Below, one piece after another: positions 7,295 to 14,276 of a DNA stretch of 18,095 nucleotides. A program made the translations under genes and the position numbers. The notes beneath the pieces are model-generated. The model ran no database searches. It was not told the DNA's origin and was given only the letters and a program-made list of their open reading frames with translations. Origin of the DNA: Magnetococcales bacterium (lineage in GTDB: Bacteria; Pseudomonadota; Magnetococcia; Magnetococcales; JADGCH01); assembly GCA_015228995.1 (NCBI GenBank), contig JADGCM010000018.1:1-18095 (forward strand), read 5' to 3'. Within the stretch, counting starts at the first letter, position 1; the number at the start of each line of letters is the position of its first letter.

Positions 7295-9574
7295 ATGGTG
7301 CCACCTGATCTGGCGGTCGGGATAGAGACCGATGAACAGATTGACTCTGTCCCGATTCGGTTGGAGTTGGAAAGCCGCTATCTAGCTTATGCGCTGTCGA
7401 CGATCATCAGTCGATCCCTCCCCGATGTGCGCGATGGTCTGAAGCCAGTCCATCGCCGCATCCTGTTTGCCATGCGTGCCCTGCGTCTTGATCCCGGTAG
7501 CGGTTTCAAGAAGTCAGCGCGTGTGGTGGGGGATGTGATCGGCAAATTTCACCCCCATGGAGACCAAGCCGCCTACGATGCCATGGTGCGTCTGACGCAG
7601 GACTTTGCCGTGCGTTACCCATTGATTGCCGGCCAGGGCAATTTTGGCAACATTGATGGGGATCGTGCCGCTGCCATGCGCTACACAGAGGCGCGATTGA
7701 CCAAGGTGGCTTGGGCATTGTTGGAAGATCTTGATCAAGACACGGTCGACTTTTTGCCTACTTACGACGGATCGCAGCAGGAACCGACTGTATTACCGTC
7801 TCGGTTCCCTAATCTACTAGCCAATGGCTCTTCGGGAATCGCTGTTGGCATGTCCACTTCTATTCCCCCGCATAATCTAACTGAGATTATCGCTGCCTGC
7901 CTGTTGCTGATTGACCAGCCGGACAGCACCATTGAGCAGCTGTTAGAGCAGATGCCAGGTCCAGATTTTCCCACTGGTGGGGTGCTGGTGTCCGATCGAC
8001 AGGAGATGTTGGCGACTTACCGCAGCGGAAGGGGGACGTTGCGCCTGCGTTGTCGTTGGCATAAAGAGTCTCTTGGGCGTGGTGGTTGGCAACTAGTCAT
8101 TACCGAAATTCCTTATCAGGTCAACAAAAGTCGTCTTATTGAGCAAATTGCGGCCTTGATTGTTGGCAAACAGAACACTTTGTTGGCCGATGTACGGGAT
8201 GAATCAGATAGTCTCATTCGTGTTGTGATTGAACCGCGTGCACGTACCTTGGAAGAGGATAAGATCATGGCTTACCTCTACCGCCATACCGATCTTGAGA
8301 TCAGAGTGGCGGTCAACCTCAACGTCATTACTGCTGGCCGACGTCCTGATGTCCTCGATATCAAGTCATTGTTGCAGGCTTGGTTAGACCACCGCTTTGT
8401 TGTGCACAGCCGCCGGGCCCGCTTTGAACTGAGCCGCATCCGTGAACGGCTCCATTTGTTGAATGCCTACCTGTTGGTGCACATTAATATTGATGAGGTG
8501 ATTGCCATTATCCGCAACGAAGATGAACCCGCTCCGATTTTAATGCGGCACTTTCATCTGGATGCTGTTCAGACTGAGGCTATTCTCAATCTACGCTTGC
8601 GGGCGTTGCGTCGTCTGGAAGAGCATCTGATCCGTCAAGAGATCGCGGAAAAAGAGGCCCGTGCGGATTTGCTGACGGCATTATTGGCAGATGAATCAGT
8701 GATGTGGCAGCAGGTTCGAGCTGAATTAATCACGACCCGGACTGAATTTTCTGATAACCGCCGCACCGAGTTGGCTGGGGCACCGGAACAGGTGGTATTA
8801 AAACCGGAAGAGCTGCTCCAACGCGAACCGATCACCGTTATTCTGTCGGCAAAAGGTTGGATCAGGACTATGAAAGGCCATGACGTTGTCTTGGATAAAC
8901 TACGCTTTAAGCGTGAGGATGGATTACGTTGGGCAACGCCACTCTATTCGACCGATCTGGTCTCCTTTGTAACCGCGACCGGCAAATTGTTTTCCATTCT
9001 GGCAGATCGGCTTCCGGCAGGTCAGGGGGTCGGAGATCCGCTTAACGCCGTCTTCGATATGGATGAAGGCGATGAGGTCGATTGGGTCGGTGCGGTTGAT
9101 ATAGATCGGGAGTACTTTGTCGCGACGCAACTGGCGCAAGGATTTCGTATTCGTGGCAGCGACTTGACCGCCACCCAACGCAAGGGCAGGCAGGTCTTTC
9201 TGTTCAAACCAGGAGACCATATCTTGCGTATTCAGCCTATCAGCGGCGCGTGGATAGCCTCTATCTGCTCAGGTCGTTATTTGTTGGTCTGTCGTTTGGA
9301 GGAATTCCCGTTACTCCCCAGGGGCAAAGGGGTTCGGATCCAGCGATTGTTGCCAACGGAAACGCTCACGGATGTCACCATTATCGACCCCAACGTCGGT
9401 GTAACGCTTGATTCAGGTCGGCGCACCAAGCAGTTTACCGATTTAACAGCGTGGCTGTCGCAACGTGCGACACGTGGTAGCGTCTTGCCACACGGTTTCC
9501 TAAGCGGGGTGACTTTTGCTCAAGTCCCCTCACCCCCCGACCCCCTCTCCCACAGGGGGAGAGGGGGAGTATGA
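7295..9574 (+). CDS. parC: DNA topoisomerase IV subunit A
   Basis: The DNA-cutting subunit of topoisomerase IV, which unlinks daughter chromosomes together with ParE. The protein has 759 residues. Residues 30-60 hold RYLAYALSTII and the LPDVRDGLKPVHRR motif; GKFHPHGDQAAYD follows; AAMRYTEARL holds the catalytic Tyr130 after Arg129. The tower and coiled-coil region runs to about 490 and a beta-pinwheel C-terminal domain to about 745. The GyrA box QRRGGKG is absent, which favours ParC over GyrA. At the quinolone-determining Ser position of GyrA/ParC this protein has Gln91, with Asp95 kept. The ATG follows the TAA of the giant gene directly, with no visible Shine-Dalgarno sequence, so translation may be coupled. 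The last ~14 residues are coded by the palindromic repeat shared with the xseA end. Confidence 0.95.
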   Translation: MVPPDLAVGIETDEQIDSVPIRLELESRYLAYALSTIISRSLPDVRDGLKPVHRRILFAMRALRLDPGSGFKKSARVVGDVIGKFHPHGDQAAYDAMVRLTQDFAVRYPLIAGQGNFGNIDGDRAAAMRYTEARLTKVAWALLEDLDQDTVDFLPTYDGSQQEPTVLPSRFPNLLANGSSGIAVGMSTSIPPHNLTEIIAACLLLIDQPDSTIEQLLEQMPGPDFPTGGVLVSDRQEMLATYRSGRGTLRLRCRWHKESLGRGGWQLVITEIPYQVNKSRLIEQIAALIVGKQNTLLADVRDESDSLIRVVIEPRARTLEEDKIMAYLYRHTDLEIRVAVNLNVITAGRRPDVLDIKSLLQAWLDHRFVVHSRRARFELSRIRERLHLLNAYLLVHINIDEVIAIIRNEDEPAPILMRHFHLDAVQTEAILNLRLRALRRLEEHLIRQEIAEKEARADLLTALLADESVMWQQVRAELITTRTEFSDNRRTELAGAPEQVVLKPEELLQREPITVILSAKGWIRTMKGHDVVLDKLRFKREDGLRWATPLYSTDLVSFVTATGKLFSILADRLPAGQGVGDPLNAVFDMDEGDEVDWVGAVDIDREYFVATQLAQGFRIRGSDLTATQRKGRQVFLFKPGDHILRIQPISGAWIASICSGRYLLVCRLEEFPLLPRGKGVRIQRLLPTETLTDVTIIDPNVGVTLDSGRRTKQFTDLTAWLSQRATRGSVLPHGFLSGVTFAQVPSPPDPLSHRGRGGV

Positions 9575-10792
9575 AGCAGCCTTCTCCACCACTTCGGTAA
9601 CCACAACGCGCAGCGCTGCTTGTGCCAAGGCGACATGAAGGGAGGTGCCAACCCCTATTTGATCGCTGTGGCGGACGAGATTGCCATCCTCGGTGGTAAC
9701 AATGGCATAGCCGCGTCGGAGAATAGCCTGCGGTGCTAAGGCCATCAGGCGCTGTTGTAGCGATATGAGATAGTGACGTTTCTGCTGGGGGATGGACCGG
9801 GCGTTCATCAACCGCTCCAACAACTCGTCACAGCGGCGGCGATGATGATCAATCAGCTGTCGTGGATGCCGCAAGCGCAACTGCTGGCTGGTTAGGATCT
9901 GGCGATTGTGACGACAGAGCGACTGTATAGATCGTTGCAGACGGTGGCGCAGGCCAGCCAGTTGCAACGCCAAGCTGTTGCTGTCGGCCATAGCCATTTC
10001 AGCAGCGGCGGACGGAGTGGCGGCTCGTTGATCGGCTACTAAATCGGCTAACGTTAGGTCGATCTCATGGCCAACAGCGCTAATCACCGGTATGGCCGAT
10101 GTGGCTATGGCGCGCACCACTTCCTCGCTGTTGAAAGCAGAGAGGTCATCGGCCGAACCACCACCGCGACCACAGAGAATGACCTCAGCGCGGCCATCTT
10201 GGTTAAGTTGGTGCAAAGCGGCGGCAATAGCCAGCGGCGCTTGTGCCCCTTGTACGGTGGCCGGCGCCAGCAGTAAACAAACCCCCGCGCAACGCTCCTT
10301 GAGTACCTTGATGATATCTTGTAATGCAGCACCGCTGGCGGAGGTCACAACGCCAATCGTTGCTGGTAACAGGGGCAGCGGCCGCTTGCGCGCCCCATCA
10401 AACAGACCCTCAGCACTGATACGAGCGTGCAGCTGGAGCAGCCGCTCCCGTTCCAGGCCAGCGCCAACGGCCTGCACTCCCTCTATGACGAGCTGATACT
10501 CTCCCCTGGGTGGATACGCGTCAACATGACCAGTAATTAAGAAGCGATGCCCTTCCACCAGAGGGGTGGTCAAGCGACGTACCGTGGTACGCCAGACCAC
10601 GGCCCGAATTTGTGACGTGGCATCGATTAACGTTAGGTAAATATGGCCCGAGGCTGGCTGCCGTATCGACACCACCTCGCCCTGGACCTTTACGTACGGG
10701 AACGACTGCTCCAGCGTCTCACGAATGCGCTCATTGAGCGCGGTAACAGTCAGGGGGTCCGACCACGAGTCAGCCAATTTCCCAATGGCCAT
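9530..10792 (-). CDS. xseA: Exodeoxyribonuclease VII large subunit
   Basis: The large subunit of exonuclease VII, which degrades single-stranded DNA with XseB. From the ATG at 10792 the protein has 420 residues. An N-terminal OB-fold (VKVQGEVVSIRQPASGHIYLTL) comes first, then the catalytic region with GVVTSASGAALQDI, CGRGGGSADDLSAFN, SAVGHEIDLTLADLVAD and RAATPSAAAE, then a coiled-coil region and a C-terminal beta segment (RRGYAIVTTEDG). The frame is open to 10924, but the upstream residues lie inside the preceding methyltransferase gene and do not look like XseA, so I chose MAIGKLADSWSDPLTVTALN. No clear Shine-Dalgarno precedes it. The start overlaps the end of the upstream gene by 23 bases, suggesting coupling. 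The C-terminal tail SYSPSPPVGEGVGG comes from repeat copy A. Confidence 0.93.
   Translation of the reverse strand: MAIGKLADSWSDPLTVTALNERIRETLEQSFPYVKVQGEVVSIRQPASGHIYLTLIDATSQIRAVVWRTTVRRLTTPLVEGHRFLITGHVDAYPPRGEYQLVIEGVQAVGAGLERERLLQLHARISAEGLFDGARKRPLPLLPATIGVVTSASGAALQDIIKVLKERCAGVCLLLAPATVQGAQAPLAIAAALHQLNQDGRAEVILCGRGGGSADDLSAFNSEEVVRAIATSAIPVISAVGHEIDLTLADLVADQRAATPSAAAEMAMADSNSLALQLAGLRHRLQRSIQSLCRHNRQILTSQQLRLRHPRQLIDHHRRRCDELLERLMNARSIPQQKRHYLISLQQRLMALAPQAILRRGYAIVTTEDGNLVRHSDQIGVGTSLHVALAQAALRVVVTEVVEKAASYSPSPPVGEGVGG
9541..9590 (-). repeat. GC-rich palindromic repeat element, copy A
   Basis: CCCCCTCTCCC (9541-9551) and GGGAGAGGGGG (9557-9567) form a perfect 11-base stem with a five-base loop. 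Read on the minus strand, the element starts with GGTGGAGAAGGCTGCTTCA, which matches the start of copy B at 13355. It lies where parC and xseA converge and codes the end of both. No T-run follows on either strand, so it may block transcription or protect mRNA ends rather than act as a standard terminator. Confidence 0.75.
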
Positions 10793-11789
10793 AACCAGGC
10801 TGAGCACCGACGCCGACGCGGAAAACACCCGCAAGTTCATTCCGTGGTGGTTGGTAAAGTGCTTCCGCCGTAGCGGGCGTGTAAAACCAATCATCGCAGA
10901 GATCAGTACGAACAAAGAAAGCATTACAACCAGTTATATTACAGCCAACCAATTGGTACCCCTTCCGATTTGCCATTCTTGTTAACGCCGCCAATGAACA
11001 ACCAAAATAATCACTACGCAGTCCATCGCTAAACTCTGGGTTATAACGTATCACAGCCATAATAGGTGGAGGTAGTTTGCTATTATATTCAATTACGCAT
11101 ACACGTGGCCGAATACATTCAATACTTTCAAATATATAATAGTCATTACCGTCAATATCAATACTAATTAGATCAATATCTTTTGGTAAACTAAACTGCC
11201 CGATGACGTCATTAATAGTTTCAGCACATATCCATTGCCGAGCGACACGAAGCCGCTGTTGCTGAATCAGGGGGGCAAACTTCTGTTCGATGAAAGCAAC
11301 GTTTTGTTCGCTGCCATCCATCCAAACCCCCCTCCAGTCTTGATATGTTAAAAGTAGCGTATTATTTTCCAAGCCTTTCTCAACACCAAACTCAAGAAAG
11401 GTGCGATTTGTTGTACCAATACGACGAAAAATTTCGGCGATAATACCATCCTCATCGTTCTGGGAATAGAATTTGGCACCAAACCGTTCTAGTCGACGTG
11501 GATCGGCATAACGTTCATCGGTAAGGATATCACGATACCAACGCTGACCGGCTATCCCATTGGAAATCAAATCATTATCGTTGCTTTGTATAATCAAGTG
11601 GAGCAACACATCAAGAACCCGCTCCAACGGCAACAACGGTTCCGTTTGCGACAGTAAACGCTTTGCATCAGGATGATCTGCATGAGATAGAACCATTTTC
11701 AGTGAATCACGCGCAGCCGAAATTTTCCCACAGCGCAACTGCTGACAAGCGTAATCAACAGCCTCGTCAATTGTCAAAGCAGGCATCAT
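10770..11789 (-). CDS. FkbM-type SAM-dependent methyltransferase with TPR-like N-terminus
   Basis: A 339-residue protein. Residues 5-50 look like a short helical TPR-type segment (YACQQLRCGKISAARDSLKMVL). The methyltransferase part starts near residue 105 with FYSQNDEDGIIAEIF; FLEFGVEKGLENNT (131-144) corresponds to the SAM-binding glycine loop, and DLISIDIDGNDYYIFES (206-222) matches the acidic FkbM region. Such enzymes methylate sugars or small molecules in surface polysaccharide and natural-product pathways; the substrate here cannot be told. Two ATG codons stand at the start, with GGGGGT just upstream. It lies 14 bases after pyrF, and its end overlaps xseA. Base composition is much more AT-rich than in xseA: the line at 11101-11160 has 19 G+C in 60, against 37 in 60 at 10201-10260. 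Acquisition by transfer is plausible. Confidence 0.75.
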   Translation of the reverse strand: MMPALTIDEAVDYACQQLRCGKISAARDSLKMVLSHADHPDAKRLLSQTEPLLPLERVLDVLLHLIIQSNDNDLISNGIAGQRWYRDILTDERYADPRRLERFGAKFYSQNDEDGIIAEIFRRIGTTNRTFLEFGVEKGLENNTLLLTYQDWRGVWMDGSEQNVAFIEQKFAPLIQQQRLRVARQWICAETINDVIGQFSLPKDIDLISIDIDGNDYYIFESIECIRPRVCVIEYNSKLPPPIMAVIRYNPEFSDGLRSDYFGCSLAALTRMANRKGYQLVGCNITGCNAFFVRTDLCDDWFYTPATAEALYQPPRNELAGVFRVGVGAQPGYGHWEIG

Positions 11790-11803
11790 GACCCCCGTTT
11801 TTG

Positions 11804-12535
11804 TTATAGTGTCGGTATAGCCAATCGAATCTCTCGCCGAATCGTTTTGATCACAGCAATTGGATCTTCAGCGCGGCTAATTGGACGACCGACCACGACA
11901 TGATCGGCACCGTTACGAAAAGCAGCATAAGCGGTCATGATGCGTTTTTGGTCATCCATAGCGATCTCAATGTTTTGCCCCGGGCGAATACCTGGGGTAA
12001 CAATCAAGAACTGATGGCCGATATGGCTACGCAATTTGCTCGCCTCAAGGCCAGAACAGACAATACCGTCACAATCCAACTCCAAAGCCTTGCGCGCTCG
12101 CCGCAATACCAACTCTTCTACGGTACAGTTGAGCCCCATGGCCAGCAGATCGGATTCATCAAAACTGGTTAAAACCGTAACAGCCAGAATTTTCACATTG
12201 CCCCGAGCACCCACAGCAGCCCGTACAATGGCATCGTTGCCATGGACGGTGGCAAAAGTGGCGCCACGACGTGCGACTTGCTCTACGGCCAACTTGACGG
12301 TCTCGGGAACATCGAAAAATTTTAAGTCGACCATCACCTTGTGACCACGTTGCATGATCCAGTCAACAACGGGAAAGCCACCCGTTAAAAACAGCTGCAA
12401 GCCTACTTTGTAAAAGTGGACATGATCCTCTAACCGTTCAACCCATTGACGCGCCCGCTCCGGTGTATCCACATCGAGAGCAAAAATGACCCGCTCACTT
12501 AACGGGATGTTTTTGGCTGGTTCAGATTGTGACAT
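11804..12535 (-). CDS. pyrF: Orotidine 5'-phosphate decarboxylase
   Basis: Converts orotidine 5'-phosphate to UMP, the last step of de novo pyrimidine synthesis; cytoplasmic. At 243 residues it is the usual size of bacterial group I PyrF. FALDVD holds the first active-site Asp21; YKVGLQLF holds Lys43; MVDLKFFDVPETV holds the catalytic Asp70-Lys72-Asp75 set. Near the C-terminus VTPGIRPGQ and VVGRPISRAEDP form the phosphate-binding part. The ATG at 12535 follows a weak leader (TTAGAGTTACAATA). The gene sits between two AT-rich methyltransferase genes, 21 bases after one and 14 bases before the other, so it is probably co-transcribed with them. No functional link between UMP synthesis and the methyltransferases is evident. 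Confidence 0.96.
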   Translation of the reverse strand: MSQSEPAKNIPLSERVIFALDVDTPERARQWVERLEDHVHFYKVGLQLFLTGGFPVVDWIMQRGHKVMVDLKFFDVPETVKLAVEQVARRGATFATVHGNDAIVRAAVGARGNVKILAVTVLTSFDESDLLAMGLNCTVEELVLRRARKALELDCDGIVCSGLEASKLRSHIGHQFLIVTPGIRPGQNIEIAMDDQKRIMTAYAAFRNGADHVVVGRPISRAEDPIAVIKTIRREIRLAIPTL

Positions 12536-12556
12536 TATTGTAACTCTAATAAAAGA

Positions 12557-13297
12557 CTAGTGTGAACCGCTATGGGCAATCGAATCAAGAATAAATTGGC
12601 GATCAATATAGACCACTTCCCCAACGCTCTGGTCGACCAATTTAGGTGGATTGGCCTTCCATAGTACATGTGTTGGAGAAAGGATATCGTTTATTTTTTT
12701 GCAGTCGTCTTTTGAATGATACTCGGTGTAGATCAGCCTCGCTCTGAATCCAGCCGATAAAAGCGAGGTAAAAATAGGCAACTCACTGCCTTCCGTATCC
12801 ACTTTCAAAATATCAATTTCGTATGGAATGCCTATACTCGTGAACATTGTCGCAGTGTCCCTTGCCCGTACTTTAAAGACCTCAACCTGACCAGGCACAT
12901 TATTAGTGAATAGATTCGTAACAGAACCTACCGCTGATATTCCTTTGCATCTGTAAAACTCAACATCACCATCATGGTTTGAACAACATACATCGTACGC
13001 ATGGGCATTTGTTACGGATTCTATGTTCTTTCTAAGGATAAAGAAGGAGTCTGGATCCGGCTCAAATGAATATATACTCGCATCTGGATAATTAATATGA
13101 AAATAAATTGCGGCACCACCAATATTGGCGCCAATATCAACGATTGTTTTAACATGGCTCATAAAAGGAATAATTGGGTACGCCACCCCATTTAGTATTT
13201 CATCAGATATAACACTTTTTTCGGAATTATCCTTGTAGAGTACATCAAAACACTTATCGCCGTGTGTTATCTGAAACACTGCAACATGGATGATCAC
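12557..13297 (-). CDS. FkbM-family SAM-dependent methyltransferase
   Basis: A 246-residue class I methyltransferase. TIVDIGANIGGAAIYF (51-66) is the SAM-binding motif I; YSFEPDPDSFFILRKNI (76-92) holds the acidic residue for the ribose hydroxyls; DILKVDTEGSELPIF (162-176) is the hallmark FkbM motif with DTEG. The start is GTG at 13295-13297, supported by GGGAG (13306-13310) eight bases upstream. Members methylate hydroxyl groups on sugars and small metabolites; the substrate is not identifiable. The gene is AT-rich (21 G+C in 60 at 13081-13140) against neighbouring housekeeping genes. It appears to be first in the run to pyrF, the second methyltransferase and xseA. It differs clearly from the other FkbM-type protein in this run, so a recent local duplication is unlikely. 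Confidence 0.88.
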   Translation of the reverse strand: MIIHVAVFQITHGDKCFDVLYKDNSEKSVISDEILNGVAYPIIPFMSHVKTIVDIGANIGGAAIYFHINYPDASIYSFEPDPDSFFILRKNIESVTNAHAYDVCCSNHDGDVEFYRCKGISAVGSVTNLFTNNVPGQVEVFKVRARDTATMFTSIGIPYEIDILKVDTEGSELPIFTSLLSAGFRARLIYTEYHSKDDCKKINDILSPTHVLWKANPPKLVDQSVGEVVYIDRQFILDSIAHSGSH

Positions 13298-13414
13298 GTA
13301 ATAAGCTCCCGATGGGACAGAGCCTTTGTTTTCCCCTCACTCTGAAGAGGTGAAGAGGCTGCTTCACGCTTCCCCCTCTCTCCGCATGTGGAAGAGGGGG
13401 AAGACCGAAGAACT
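13298..13414. other. Intergenic spacer between petC and the methyltransferase run
   Basis: It holds repeat copy B, a small imperfect hairpin at about 13338-13354, and the GGGAG ribosome binding site of the methyltransferase gene. I do not see a convincing promoter, so the downstream run may be read through from petC or use a weak promoter. Confidence 0.5.
13355..13403 (+). repeat. GC-rich palindromic repeat element, copy B
   Basis: CTTCCCCCTCT (13369-13379) and AGAGGGGGAAG (13393-13403) form a perfect 11-base stem around a 13-base loop. The sequence before it, GAGGCTGCTTCACGCT, matches the minus-strand reading of copy A, so the two are copies of one dispersed element in opposite orientation. 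It lies 11 bases after the petC stop and could protect the 3' end of petABC mRNA or reduce read-through. There is no T-run, so it is not a clear intrinsic terminator. Confidence 0.7.
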
Positions 13415-14257
13415 TTAATGGTGAATACGAGCCCAGATACGCCGCTTGACAGCGTAGAGCATCACGGTCAGAACGATCAGATAGAGAATAACCTTAATTC
13501 CAGCTGATTTACGGTCTGCCATAGTCGGCTCGGCCGCCCAAGCCAAAAAAGTCACTGCATCGTGTGACATCTGGGCAATAGAACCATGGGTACCGTCACG
13601 ATAAGTGACCTGACCATCCGCTGCCAAAGGCGCAGGCATGGCGAAAAAATTACCCGGGAAAAACTTGTTAAAGTTATCCCCACTCTTGATGCGCCGCGCT
13701 ACCTCACGGATTTTATCGGGATGATGCGGATCCATCGATAGCAACATCGCCAGCTCTTTAACCTCGGCATCCGAAACGGTGTCATCCTCCAACGCACGGT
13801 CAACGGCTGCCTTATCCTCATCCTTCAGATAGCCCGTCAGGATACCATAGAGATAATTTTCGTAACCCTTGCGCGCCTTGGTCATGAGAGACAAATCTGG
13901 CGGAACAATGCCAAACGACTCCTTGGCGGCGTCGGCATCCATTGCAGATAACAGCGCATCTTTACGATTTTTGCCCGCTGTTGAGGCTAGGGCGTTGACT
14001 TCCATCTCGGTAAAACCAACTTGCTTCAATTGATCGAATTTGATGTATTTCAATGAGTGGCAAGCTAGGCAGACTTCAACCACCACCTGGGCGCCCCGTT
14101 TCAAAGCCGCCGTATCAAACTGTCCAAACGGACCGTGAAACCCCCAACTTTGTTGTGGCAATGCCGGCCCACCAGACGACGCCAACGAAACACCCACCGA
14201 AAATGGCAACAACAGCAACACACACAAGGCAGCCTGTATGATCCTTAACAATTTCAT
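13415..14257 (-). CDS. petC: Cytochrome c1 of the bc1 complex
   Basis: The haem c subunit of ubiquinol-cytochrome c reductase, passing electrons from the Rieske centre to soluble cytochrome c; anchored in the inner membrane and facing the periplasm. The protein has 280 residues: a Sec signal at 1-27, CLACH at 63-67 for covalent haem, FFAMPAPL with the likely axial Met207, and a C-terminal anchor helix at about 252-275. The ATG at 14257 is chosen because AAGGAG (14266-14271) is eight bases upstream and the signal peptide starts there; the frame continues upstream only inside petB. Between LTGYL (141-145) and NKFFPGNFFAMP (197-208) it has about 50 residues, including an acidic stretch, where I expect about 20. 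Last gene of the bc1 run. Confidence 0.96.
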   Translation of the reverse strand: MKLLRIIQAALCVLLLLPFSVGVSLASSGGPALPQQSWGFHGPFGQFDTAALKRGAQVVVEVCLACHSLKYIKFDQLKQVGFTEMEVNALASTAGKNRKDALLSAMDADAAKESFGIVPPDLSLMTKARKGYENYLYGILTGYLKDEDKAAVDRALEDDTVSDAEVKELAMLLSMDPHHPDKIREVARRIKSGDNFNKFFPGNFFAMPAPLAADGQVTYRDGTHGSIAQMSHDAVTFLAWAAEPTMADRKSAGIKVILYLIVLTVMLYAVKRRIWARIHH

Positions 14258-14265
14258 CGTACGCT

Positions 14266-14271
14266 CTCCTT
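14266..14271 (-). promoter_or_regulatory. Ribosome binding site deciding the petC start
   Basis: AAGGAG on the minus strand, eight bases before the ATG at 14257. It fixes the start just before the signal peptide rather than at an earlier ATG within petB. Confidence 0.8.
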
Positions 14272-14276
14272 TTTTC

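Noticed and set aside
9541..9567. Intrinsic terminator between parC and xseA
   Set aside because: The stem is strong but no T-run follows on either strand and it is part of both coding regions; listed as a repeat instead.
10793..10924. 44-codon longer XseA starting at 10924
   Set aside because: The extra residues are the other frame of the methyltransferase gene and do not resemble the XseA N-terminus, which begins just before DPLTVTALN.
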